A stretch of 64,000 bases of DNA, from positions 1 to 64,000 of the forward strand of contig JAMWFC010000060.1 of assembly GCA_027475525.1 (NCBI GenBank). The letters are read 5' to 3'. Positions 33,840-45,141 of the stretch are shown piece after piece. How positions within the stretch are numbered: position 1 is the first letter of the stretch; the number at the start of each line of letters is the position of its first letter. The notes below the pieces were generated by a model, which was not told the DNA's origin, made no database searches, and worked only from the letters and a program-made list of their open reading frames with translations. The position numbers and the translations under genes were made by a program. Origin of the DNA: Macrolepiota albuminosa. Taxonomy: Eukaryota > Basidiomycota > Agaricomycetes > Agaricales > Agaricaceae.

Positions 33840-34795
33840 TACTATGCTCTTGCGTTGGAGACCCGGGTTTTCCGTAATGGAAGTACTTTACTCTGATGGG
33901 GAAAGGAAAATGAGTGTTGATTCTGAACGTTACGTAGTGTTTTGGAGTGAGAACATTATAAATGTACTTATATCTGCCGGTGCCTGCTTACGCGACAGAC
34001 TCAGGTTAAGCACAAGATGTTATTGTGTGGAACTCGTGGTGACGTGAAGATGATCTTGGGTTGGATCTGTGCCGTGCCATGCGGGGAGAATAGTTTGTAA
34101 TGGATGCACTTGTGATAACTCTGATGGGGAAAAATGAGTGTTCAGAGATCTGTTACGTAGTGTGTAGGAGTGGAAGAGGATGGATATCCGGAGCATTATT
34201 GGCATTATTGTTATTTTGCTCATGCAGAAGGTTGTGTACAACTCCCGATGACATAAGATGATGGGTTAACGGATCCGTGCCGTGAAGTGAATTTTCGTGA
34301 TAGATGTACATAACTCAGATGGGGGAAAGATCGTTTCAGGGATATGTTATGTAGGGTTTGTGGAGTGGAACATGATGAAAATCTGGGGCCTGTTTACTCA
34401 AAAGTTAAAGGTATCGTACAGGATCTTGTAGGGTTTGTGGAGTGGAACATGATGAAAATCTGGGGCCTGTTTACTCAAAAGTTAAAGGTATCGTACAGGA
34501 TCTTTTGTTCACCCATCTTGACTTTTTAGACTATATTTGATATGAAAACTTAACAGGTTGTACGGCATAACGATGATCTCAGATAACTCTGATTCTGAAA
34601 AAAACGAGCGTTTCAGAGATATGTTACGTAGGGTTTGTGGAGTGGAACATGATGAAAATCTGGGGCCTGTTTACTCAAAAGTTAAAGGTATCGTACAGGA
34701 TCTTTTGTTCACCATCCCCATCTTGACTTTTTAGACTACTTGATATGAAAACTCAACAGGTTGTGTGGCATAACGATGACCTCCATTTGTCTTCT
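33840..34795. repeat. Degenerate tandem array of transporter 3'-end copies
   Basis: At least four diverged units share an ordered set of blocks: AACTCnGATnGGG, GTTACGTAG (or GTTATGTAGGG), GTGGAGTGGAACAT..., AAATCTGGGGCC and a GTTGTG...GATGA stretch. They correspond to 34830-34950, the last exon, last intron and 3' flank of the MFS gene (CTACGTAG, TCATGGAACATAACGGAAAT, CCGGAGCC). The copies start near 33880, 34110, 34310 and 34590. Confidence 0.65.
34350..34503. repeat. Perfect 77-bp-period tandem duplication
   Basis: Bases 34350-34426 equal 34427-34503, and one more base matches by chance at the edge. Another copy of the same sequence, not tandem, occurs at 34628-34705. Confidence 0.9.
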
Positions 34796-34880
34796 TTTTA
34801 GATCTTTGCCGTGAAAAAAGACATAAATTTCATAACAGATATACATAACTCCATTCCAGGGTTTGCTACGTAGTATTTAG

Positions 34881-37185
34881 TCATGGAACATAACGGAAAT
34901 CCGGAGCCTTCAATAGAGTTTATCAAGGGTACTATAAGGGGTATTGGTGCACTTACCTCGTCAGCTAATTCGCCTGTGTCAACACGAGCATTCTTGTCGG
35001 GTTTTCCGTAGATCCTGTTCCTACGAGTATTTTCCATGCGATAAGAGATCTGTATACCATGGGATTGAGAGGCGGAAGCGAGGAGCATCAATTTCCTGTT
35101 CTTACACTGAGTAGCAAGCAGAGAATGGCAGCGAGGAACTCGAGCGCACAACCAACTGTAGGTATCAAGCGTCAGATAAAGCTACCATCTGTCAAGGAAA
35201 ATTTGACACCGACTCGCGAATCCCTTACTATAGTCCCGAGCTTTTAGTGAGTATGTATACAAGGGTTCACGTCGCGCAACTTACGTGTAGGTCGGGCTCT
35301 CGGTTTTCGGGTATATGTGAGACCCGAGTACACTTCCGCATTGGCCGATAGCCATGAACATGGGTATCCCTGTGGCCTTCTTCGTCTCCGAGCCGAGATT
35401 ATGAGCGACTTCGGAGCCTGTTGAACGACACAAAGAGAGTTTGAGAACCATGGAACTCACACCAGGCAATGATTAGACCAATCGTCGTATATGTTCCACT
35501 GGTGATGCAAAAAGTTGCAAAGTAACGAACGCGAATGTTCTCGTGAACGGTCAATAACAGACTATAATGAATCTGTCATTCGAACGACGTGAGATGAGGA
35601 AAGACAGCATACAGGTAACCGATTCCGCCAATACAGCAGGATGCTGTCATGAAAAGACCACGACTTTGTAATCTATCGGAGGAATAGCAGAAAATGATAA
35701 GCACGACAGCGGCGACAGCGTATGGTGGAACTGTGAATAGTTGGGCATGCGCGTTATCTCATAAGAGTGTCAGCTGATTGGCGTCGACTGTATCTATGCG
35801 TGGAAACTCACTGTACCCAAGGGTCTTCAGGATGGTGGGCAGGAATGCGGAGATCGAAGCCAGAGCGCAGTTCAATCCAAAGTAGATGACACCGGCGGTA
35901 TATATCTGGCGAGAAGAAACACTTGGTCAAGTCAAGATTACGACGCTGGAGTAAAGACGTACCCTCCAATCCTTGAGAGCGAGGGCAACATGTGCTGTGT
36001 CCGATGAGTCACAACAATTAACTTAAAACGTAAATAGAAATGAACACACCTCGATTGATCATTGCTCCCGTATCTCCGCTGGTCGCCCTGTTCATCCTCT
36101 CCACGGCAATCTGACGTTCCCTTTCCGTGAGGTATGTGGTGGACTCGGGGCGATTTGGGAGGAGGAAAAGCGTCAACACGCCTAGGAAAATTGTAGGTAC
36201 TCCCTGCATAAAATTACGTCGAACAAAAAAAAAAAGAAATACTAATTCAGTATACTTACTTCAATGATAAACAAAATTCTCCAGTTCCCAATGGTAGCAT
36301 GGATGTGCCCAACACCGAACGCAAGTAGACCACCAAAAGCGCCCGCTACTGCTGCAAAACCAAACCAATATGCCATCTGTTTTTCGACATTAGCACACAG
36401 ACAAAGGGACCCTCAACTCGAAAGCGCTTACCCGCAGTCCCATTTCTTGTTTCGTATAAAATAGGGCTATCATTGACAGTAATTACGGCCATGAAATAGG
36501 TACTGAAACAAGGAACCCACAGAAATAAAGAGGGATCGCGGGTCCAAACCCAGCCTCGAAGATACCCAAAAAAAACCTAGCCGTCATCATTGGACCAAAA
36601 GCAAAGGCAGTAGACTGACATATTGACAAGTTATTGAGAGGGAATTGACCTTGATATGTTGATACATACCATGAGAGTTGAGGAAATGCCCCATCCAACA
36701 GCAGATGAGGCCATCCATGCTCTGGGCGGGAAGAGTTTGGACACGACGGTGGCCGGAACTTGAATTAGAATCTGTCACGAGGTTAAAAGAGCCCGCGAAC
36801 AATTGGATGCGGTGAGCTCACGTAGGAAAAGAAGAATATGGAGTTAATCCAGTCAAACAATACTCCCGTTGGATCTCCTCCAAGGATGTCTGTGTCCAGA
36901 CCTTGAAGTCGAGCATTACCGAGGTTAGAGCGATCAAGATCTGAAAAGGAGGATAGGAGAATAGGAGAAGAGAGCATTAGTAGAAGAGTACGACTACTAG
37001 AGAGCAGACCAACAAGCAAATAGATAGAGCAGGCAGGCGATGGGCAGGATCCGGCGGTCGAGTTTCTGAACGAGCTTTTTCTCCTCCAACAACCGTTCAA
37101 GTTCGACTTGTGGTATCTCCTCAGATACAGTTTCTAGCTTTTCATCATCGGTCGTCAGTTTATAATCCTGCTTATCGCCAGACAT
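34881..37185 (-). CDS. MFS transporter, DAL5/allantoate permease family
   Basis: An anion:cation symporter of the plasma membrane; the family moves allantoate, pantothenate, nicotinate and similar organic acids. The start gives MSGDKQDYKLTTDDEKLETV and a charged N-terminus with VQKLDRRILPIACLLYLFAC, followed after an intron by DLDRSNLGNARLQGLDTDIL, the family signature. Later exons read WINSIFFFSY, FGPMMTARFFLGIFEAGFGP, MAYWFGFAAVAGAFGGLLAF, GVPTIFLGVLTLFLLPNRPE, VYFG-like GVIYFGLNCALASISAFLPT, ATGIPMFMAIGQCGSVLGSH and NTRRNRIYGKPDKNARVDTG ELADE. The last exon after a GTAAGT...AAG intron adds APDFRYVP and the TGA at 34881. About 12 membrane spans and ten or more introns are expected. The substrate cannot be read from the sequence. 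Confidence 0.8.
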
Positions 37186-37857
37186 GGTAGAGACTCGAGT
37201 GGGCGTACGACACGTCTTGCGAAGACAGGTAGGTTGAGAAGAGGAACGAAAGAGCTCGGTTCAAACTTCTCGACTCGACAGAGCGCCTATTTATCCCAGA
37301 ATCGAGATATCGCGTCACAACTCACCAAAATGTATTCGCCTCTAATCACTGGACCCTTCACTCCAAAGACGAGGTCCAGAATTGGCCTTGTGACCGTATC
37401 GACCATACTTCCTACCATCAAGGGTGACAGTTAGCGAAGGGCAGCACGGATATAAAGCTCAGGTCATCAACGTGGACAAGTTGATTCCGGAATTCTCAGG
37501 TGCCGTTTCTGTTCATGTTATGAGATCTAACTATAGATAAAGATGTCGACCAACAAAATGGAGATCCATACAGTAACATAACTTCGTTTGTGTACCTTCT
37601 CACATTGTGTACGTGTGTTTCAAGGGTTATGGGTCCATACACCATGCTGAGCAAATGGGATAGGGGCGTTTTCGATTTTGTCACGAGGGGTCCCACCCAC
37701 TCTTGCGGCCCGGCCTCCGCACGAAAACATCAACCCCTCGCGCGCAGTGAGTTTGCAGTGAGCATATGAGGCGCAAGGAGCGAGTTATGCAGGGCAAGCG
37801 ACACAAAAGTCAAGGTATTGACTTATTCACTGGGATGTTGTTCACGATCGATGAATA
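37186..37857. other. Upstream region of the MFS gene
   Basis: No gene is recognised. The short frames on both strands lack motifs. Confidence 0.4.
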
Positions 37858-40640
37858 TTGATGAATGATTGCGGGACTCCGCTCTCGGACCCAAAATGCG
37901 GAACTTTCTGTCAGAACAAAAACTTCGGATTGAAGGAATCAGTGGTCCAAAAAATCCTTCGCTTGAACGTATTGGTAGGTCACGTATACCTGTCCTTCGA
38001 TGTGTTAACCCGAGTGACCCAATTCATGAAAAGCTTAGAAAAGTTGTTCAGGTCCAAAGTACGTGATGCATATGTACAATCGTCCGATCGTCCCTAATCA
38101 GTCCATTCAATGGGTTGAGTACAAGCAACTTTACGACAACAGGAAATGTAGCAAAAGTCGGCCGACTCCTTCATATCCTTCACATGGTTCAGTATATCCA
38201 AGGCACATTCAGGGCACGTCCGATCGACACGCTCCAAATTAGTAAGTTGTATCTTCTCCATCAGCAACCCTCGGCAAAAGAAGCTTTCAAGTTGTTGTTT
38301 TTAAAAATAGGACACAAACGCGTGAGATTTGTAAGAAAGCCGGATAAACGTTGGATCGCGCTGAGCAAGTCGGAAAATGCGGTGGAAGTCGATTCGTACG
38401 TGAATGCATATCGATACGTTGTCAGGTGAGACAAATTAAGCATGCTTCAATCACGAGTCCGCTTTTCATGCACACGCGAGTGTCATATGGAAACAAGGTA
38501 CGCCACCGAGGAATTAAAAGTTCGTACGATATCGAAGGCTTCCTCGACTCACAAGGTCAGTTTCAAAGGACGGACTTAAGTGAAGCGGCTGATATAGCGA
38601 CTTTGGCCGATTACGTAGCGAACGTCTACCAATCAAAATCATTGGGCGGCTTGGTTGTCGGGTATAGCAAAGAAGCAAGGAGATAACTCTAGATAACTCT
38701 CTCCGCTAGATTGTACAAAGCATGGAGTAGGACACGCAAAAACAGGTTTGGACCTGAAAAGACATCATTGGCAATTTGTTGCTTCCTTGCAGTTGTGTGT
38801 AGCCCCTGAGTATACGAAGTGTCTCCGAAGTCGACAAAGAGATCTCCGAAGGAAAACATGTTGTCACGACTTGTACCCCGCTAATTCGCCTTTGCCTGCT
38901 GCAGCATATTGTGACCAGTCTCCTTTTAGAACGCAGTCCTTTGATTTATCCGTTGTATGTTCAAACACGTCGGAAAAAAAGACTTTCAGATGTGAAAAAA
39001 TCGCTCAATCAGGACAAAATCTAACAGTAAAATTCCCGACTGTCTCCAAGTTGATAAGTATCGGATACTTGTAGTGCCAACGTAGCAATAGCACGAGACC
39101 TCCATGCGCCACGCTCTGTCATTTTTGCCGACGGAGTCTATTGTTTGAAATAGGGCTCGCAAAGGCATTTGAGAACATTGTAGGACTTTTTCGTAGGAAA
39201 CGACTCAGATGCCCTTGGCAACAATTTTTTTTGGCTTCGCTGAACACATGGAACATTCGGAGACTTAGACGTACCGATGAAGCAACGATATGAGGCCGTA
39301 CAACTCCATTGCAACGCCTCACCCCTAGTCACTGGGGTTGTAGTGTCCATGATCAGCAGAGCCATCCCGTCAGAAGCCATCGGAGGAAGATTCCGAAACG
39401 TGTGTGTTTTTCATCGAAGACACTCTCCGATTTGGCTATCAGGAACCAGCTTCGATGACGCATATGCTTGTGGTGCGCCAGAAATCCGGGCCGAGTCAAG
39501 CATGAGCGCTTGAGCTTTCCTTGACAGGCTGAAGGTGAGTGCTAACTCTGCGCCAACAAAATCCGGCTACAAGCCGGAGGGAAAACATACTATTTTTGGG
39601 CCACTGCATTTTTCGAACTTTCGGCGTCCCGCTATCCCGCAAACAAAGCTACAAGCAGAAACTCAGATGATCATTTAGAGAGGCCGTGTTTCGAGCATCC
39701 CTCAAAGACAGAAACAGGTACAAGAGGTCGAACTACCGGAAATGCCTTTCAGTGCATACGAGTCATGCTCAAGTTGATGATTTAGTCCAGAAAACCACGG
39801 AAGTGATACCAGAGTATGCGGAGCGGCTCACAATATGCTTGACAACAAAGTAATTTCTTTTCTCAGAAATCGGACGAGCAATGCATAGTTGTCCTCGGAT
39901 TTCTTGGAAGTCATATCCGGCAAATGCCGAATGCGCGTCACTCGATTACGTACGTGACACTGAGCACGCAATCGAGCGCGTCGAGCACGACATCGTCTGA
40001 GTTTGAAGCAGAGTAGATATAGCGTGGATTCGTGAAATGGTGCAGTTTCTCTCCTTCCTTACAATGTCTGCGCTTTGATTACTTCGGTCGCCTTTGAACT
40101 GCTCAAATTCCGCACCGATATAACCTATAACCTGCCTGCGGATCAGCTATTGAAGTTGTCATCAGCTCTTGGTGAACATCGTGATCTTTTCATCGAAGTT
40201 ATAAGCTTTTTATTTCTGCAGAATTTCTTGTTCATTCTCAGTACTCTCTTCTCTCATCACCGCAAGTGGGGTCTCCTATCTCCCTTACTGTCACGTGTGT
40301 TCCGAAGACTTCCGATCGTAATGATTGTATGGAATCTCGGGCGGGGCTTATCGCGCTTGTATGAGATGAGGGACGCCGTGTTGCCGCAAGCAAACTCAAG
40401 AAGGACGCGTTTATCTTACAGGCTCATTCATTGCCTTCCATGGTTCTGATACGTGAAGTCACAGAGGCTTTTGGGGTGACTATGCTTTGGAGAGGAAGCG
40501 CCAATCCTTCCTCACGTCAAGATCAAACACGATTTGAAGAAAAAATCCATATTTGTTGTCATTTTGACGTTCCGCGTGGCACCATTCGTGCGATAGGCTG
40601 GACCAATTCCAATCTTTTCCGAGGACGAGCCTGAAGGGAT
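37858..40640 (+). other. Unassigned, probably decayed coding region
   Basis: Several plus-strand frames have protein-like composition and plausible splice borders but do not join into a full gene. They include 37869-38066 (IGRSRIPVLRCVNPSDPIHE), 38275-38429 (PSAKEAFKLLFLKIGHKRVR, RWIALSKSENAVEVDSYV), 38470-38686 (VSYGNKVRHRGIKSSYDIEG, SLGGLVVGYSKEARR), 39277-39513 and 40075-40449. I do not recognise a domain. A pseudogene or a fast-evolving unknown gene with many introns are both possible. Low confidence that it is expressed. Confidence 0.3.
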
Positions 40641-40772
40641 ATGATGCTTTGTACGTGTTGTTTGTTAGTTACAATTCTCCTATAAAATGCCCGTTTTTGC
40701 ACTATTTTGTCCTATTCCTCCTTGAGCCATCGTTCAAGCCTCAAATTGTCCGTCCCCCTACAGCTTGTGCCA

Positions 40773-41164
40773 TGCTCTCACCTTCTTCTTCGTCCTCCTC
40801 TCTTGATTCGGTCTTTGACCGTACAAACTCTGGAGCAAGCACTCCGTCATCTATCCTCTCTTCACTGTCTTCTCGCAAGTCAACTGGGGCCAATGCCTCA
40901 CAGGCTTTTGCGATTTGTGTATTTGTGCAGTCGACCGCGGTTGAACCGGATCTCGTAACTCTCGCCTTTAGCACCTACTCCCAAGACAACTATTTGGGAC
41001 TCTGTGTCCCGAATTGTGCGAGTTTACAAGACATGCCATTTAAGAAGTGGAAACAGACGAATATCACCGTTAAAGGCAGAACAGTCAATTTGTCCGTCTC
41101 TGACGCCAACCAATTTTATCTGAAGCAAGAGGACGTAGACCTGTCAACAGTAAGCCTCTTCTGA
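40773..41164 (+). CDS. Unidentified small open frame
   Basis: A 131-codon frame (which can be extended upstream to 40649) starts MLSPSSSSSSLDSVFDRTNS, a Ser/Thr-rich disordered stretch, and continues SQAFAICVFVQSTAVEPDLV and VNLSVSDANQFYLKQEDVDL before TGA at 41162. I do not recognise it. It sits just before the truncated EGT1 reading frame, where the methyltransferase half would be expected, but shows none of that domain's motifs. It may be a short gene or an exon of the decayed region upstream. Confidence 0.35.
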
Positions 41165-41215
41165 TACCCAATTCGACGCTCCCGAATTGACTCTACTCTC
41201 GAGCCCACGACAACC

Positions 41216-43129
41216 TTGCCCAATGTTGCCCGGTGCCTTACAACCTTCTCGCTTGCGGGCTTTCGGGTTGTCACTTGCACACCGTTAGTTGGTGGCTATA
41301 TCATCTTCACGCTCGAACGACCCCCCTTCAACTACATCCCTCTCTCGACGACCCCTAGTTTTACTTCCTCCTCTACGACTTCAAGCGGAAATGTCCCTAC
41401 CCTCGAAGAGTGGAAAAACGTCTGGGCTACCTGGGACCTGATCACTCTTCAGATGATCCCTCGAGAGATGCTTCACCAGAAGCCGATCGACCTTCGCCAC
41501 AAGTGTTTGTTCTATATTGGACACATACCAACGTGGGTGATGTTGTTGTCATAGTCCACCTCATATACACCTTCGTGTTGCGTAGATTCCTCGATATACT
41601 TTTATCCAAGGCCATTGGTGGAGGTGCGAGTGAGCCCCAGCACTTCTGGAACATCTTTGAGGTATGTTCGTCCTACCCTCTACCTATCTTTGCCTTTCTC
41701 ACACCCCATCTTAACAGCGAGGCATCGATCCTCACGTCGACGATCCAGATCATTGCCACGTAAGTTTTACGTGCCAGGGAATAGAAGTAACGCTTATGTA
41801 GGATCCATCAGAGCCATTCTGAAGTTCCAGAGAAGGATGAAGATTGGCCCATCCTTGAAACCATCATCGGTTTCCGCGACAGAGTTCGCTCCAGGCTCAT
41901 TGGTTTATACAATGATCTTCAAACTGGCAAACGACGTCTCACACGGAACATCGCGAGGACACTTGTTATGACCATCGAGCACGAAGGATTCCACATCGAG
42001 GTACAATCTACTTCATTCGTCTTCTACGTCTTTTTCGCCTAACCACCTCGTATTGTAGACATTGTTATATATGCTCATCCAACGCGCAGGCACTGGAACG
42101 CTTCCACCTCCGGGATTTACCGCGCCTGCCTGGGAGAATCTCGCCCAACAATGGGATGTAGCCCCTGTGCCGTCCACCTCCACCGTTGTCCTCGGTCCTG
42201 CCACCGTTCTGATTGGCCATCAGGACTCAGAGGGGGACGATTTGTTGCCCGGCGTTGCAGAGGACGTGGACAACCATGTATTTGGTTGGGACAACGAGAG
42301 TCCTGAGAGGAAGTTTGAGGTGGCGCCGTTCCGTGCTGAATGGCGTCCTGTCACCAATGGCGAGTTCGAGGCGTTTTGGAGGAAGAGAGGTGCAGATTTC
42401 TCGGCTATCCCTGCCAGTTGGGTGTACGACAACTGCGAGTTAAAGGTTAGTCCTCTTGGACTTCTATGTTTTCTTTATAATAACCGCGAGTAATTGGTAG
42501 GTCAGAACAATGTATGGACCAGTGTCAATGGAGATTGCCCAGCACTGGCCTGTACTCACTTCGTACGATGACCTCCTGGCATATGCCCAATCGAAAGGTG
42601 GTCGTCTTCCGACGGAAGCTGAACTCCGGCTGTTCCTTGACACATACGAGGTAGGGCACGAAGGCGGGTCCAACACGGGTTTCAGAAATTGGCACCCTGT
42701 CCCGTGAGTTTCACCTCTTCCTTTAATTACGTCGCTAATTGCATGGATACCAGTGCAACGACTGGCCTGGAATATAATGATGGCAGGGGCTCAAATGGGG
42801 GTGTGTGGGAGTGGACTTCAACCCTATTTGAAACCCATGAAGGTCTTTCGCCAACGAACTTGTTCACTGGGTAAGGACATTATGCTCATCAGTTGTATTT
42901 GCTGACCGTACAACAGATACTCTACCGATTTCTTCGATACCAAACACCGTGTCGTGGTATGTCTTTATCGTCCCCTACTTCGAACGATTCTAATCAGACC
43001 CTATTTGAACAGCTGGGAGCTTCTTACGCTACCATTCCTCGAATAGCCAGTCGCAGGACGGTGCGGAATTTTTATCAACATAATTATCCGTATCCTTGGG
43101 TAGGAGGACGGGTTGTTTACGACCTGTAA
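41216..43129 (+). CDS. EGT1: Egt1-like ergothioneine synthase, EgtB half only
   Basis: Fungal Egt1 methylates histidine (EgtD half) and then couples hercynine to cysteine by sulfoxide formation (EgtB half). Here only the second half is recognised. It starts with what looks like the end of the EgtD domain (LTTFSLAGFRVV, then IIFTLERPPF), followed by the DinB-like iron-binding domain: LRHKCLFYIGHIPT|FLDILLSK, EPQHFWNIFE, RGIDPHVDDPDHCH and MTIEHEGFHIE|TLLYMLIQ with its HxxxH. The FGE-sulfatase domain follows: VFGWDNESPERKFEVAPFRA, GGRLPTEAELRLFL, GGVWEWTSTLFETHEGL, YSTDFFDTKHRVV|LGASYATI, RRTVRNFYQHNYPY and WVGGRVVYDL. At least six introns are needed. The 5' limit is uncertain. ERG6 follows 560 bp downstream. 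Confidence 0.75.
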
Positions 43130-43690
43130 TACTATTTCCCATGGTTCTACTAGCCGGTTCTATATGCTTCCCTCTCTGTACTATTACTGTTTTCGTGTTC
43201 ACTTTTTTGAGCAATAGCATATTTTGCTCACCAGTACGTCGCTTTCAATGAAAGGAAACCGGATCCACTTGAAATGTTGAAATATGTATATGACACCCAC
43301 AACACCATATATAAAGAAGGAAGTCATGAATGTCGGATGTCGCTTTGAATGGAACTAGGCACGATGTCGTACGATGAAATCCACTGGCCATTGAATCTCG
43401 GATTTGCAACATCACGTGCCTTGTACAAAAAAAACTTGGAGTGACCTGACTTCTGGAGTCTCCTAAAAAGTCGGTCCATATCTGCCAGTTGCATTCCCAC
43501 TGGTTCATTCCTTTCCTTCTCCCCCTCCCGCTCTCTACTAAATCATGTAAGTGATATCTTTCACTCTGCGCCTTGTTAGGCACGTATTTTGTTGTGTGTT
43601 GCTATGATCGTACACGGTGGTGTCATTCACAACTTAAACTTTCTATTACTTTGGGACCACAATTTCTAACCTCTTCCTGTTTGTAGAAAA
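43130..43690. other. EGT1-ERG6 intergenic region
   Basis: No gene is seen. The pyrimidine-rich CCTTTCCTTCTCCCCCTCCC stretch near 43510-43530 and an intron-like segment (43548-43687, GTAAGTGATATC...TTGTAG) just before the ERG6 ATG suggest a promoter and a leader intron for ERG6. Confidence 0.4.
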
Positions 43691-44942
43691 ATGACTACTT
43701 CTACTGCCGATGGTCGTGTGGGCAACCGTATTGAGAATTACAACGGATTCTGGAAGGAGGACTTGAGAAGGGAAGATGAGGGTGCAACGGAGAAGCGTCT
43801 TGACAGTTACACTGAAGTCGTAAACGGTCGGTTATCTATTCAAGGTTTTCACATATTTCTAACAACTCCCTTATATCTTAGGCTATTATGACGGTGCGAC
43901 GGAGTTGTACGAGTACGGCTGGGCCCAGTCCTTCCATTTCTCGCGTTTCTCCAAGGGAGAGGCGTTCCTCGCCTCTCTCGCGCGTCACGAGCACTACCTT
44001 GCAGCCCAAATGGGCCTCCGTTCAGGAATGCGCGTCCTCGATGTCGGCTGCGGTGTTGGTGGACCCGCTCGCCAAATTGCCCAGTTTTCCGATGCCAATA
44101 TTATCGGCTTGAATAATAACGACTTCCAGATCCAACGAGCGAGGAAATTCACTGCTAAAGCTGGCCTTGAGAAACAGGTCACCTTTGTTAAGGGTGATTT
44201 TATGAAACTTGTTGAACAGTTTGGGGAGAACTCCTTCGACGCAGGTAAGCGCATGGCGATGGTCGTTTCGTGTATCTACTGACCTTCCTTTTCTAGTATA
44301 TGCCATTGAGGCCACATGCCATGCTCCTTCTTGGGAGGGTGTTTACAGCCAAATATTTAAGATTTTGAAGCCTGGAGGAGTTGTAAGTAATGAACCTTAC
44401 GTCCTTGCTTCATGCGTTTATATTTAGCACAGTTTGGCGTGTACGAGTGGTGTATGACTGATACATGGGATCCTTCTAACCCAGAGCACAAACGCCTTGC
44501 TCACGAGATCGAGCTTGGTAATGGTATTCCTGAAATGCGCCCTCTTCGCTTGGCTCGCGAAGCTCTCAAGACTGTCGGTTTCACAGTCGAACATGAAGAG
44601 GACTTAGCTACCCGGCCCGACCCTATCCCGTGGTACTACCCATTGGAGGGTGATATCTCGAAAGCGCAGACCTTCTGGGATTACTTCACTGTCTGGCGGA
44701 TGAGCTGGAGCGGCAAACTTGTCACTCACAATGCAATCCGCGTGCTCGAATGGCTCGGGTTTGTTCCCAAAGGAACACATTCTGTCGGTGAATCGTTGAA
44801 GGTCGCTGGTGACGCTCTCGTGAAGGGCGGTCAGACCAAGGTTTCTTCGAGTTCTTTATGGTCCTTATCATCCTTCTCACCGATCTTTTGACAGCTCTTC
44901 ACACCTATGTACCTTGCTGTCTGTCGAAAACCTACCAATTGA
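43691..44942 (+). CDS. ERG6: Sterol 24-C-methyltransferase
   Basis: Erg6 transfers a methyl group from SAM to C24 of the sterol side chain in ergosterol synthesis, on ER and lipid droplets. Exon 1 gives [20 protein letters not shown]; then [24 protein letters not shown], the family's conserved YEYGWGxSFHF sterol-binding segment. The SAM site is [20 protein letters not shown], followed by [35 protein letters not shown] and [16 protein letters not shown]. The rest reads [40 protein letters not shown] and [34 protein letters not shown]. Four short introns (near 43845-43882, 44246-44296, 44383-44428, 44840-44893) are clear. The length of about 340 residues is normal. No defects seen. Confidence 0.95.
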
Positions 44943-45141
44943 GATGTGGACATTGTTAGAGGACCTATATACCTTGTACCTTAATATCCATCGCCGTAGA
45001 TTTAGTACGGATTTTATATTCGCATGCCAAGTTTTTACATAAAGTGGAATCCCCCTACGAAAAGAAATCCAAATATGAGGTATCTCGGCATCTTCCGATC
45101 AATATCTAAAATCCTCAAGACCAGGGTGCCCGCCTTGTACG

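Noticed and set aside
43245..43583. 112-codon minus-strand frame upstream of ERG6
   Set aside because: It lies in the ERG6 promoter and leader region and has no domain.
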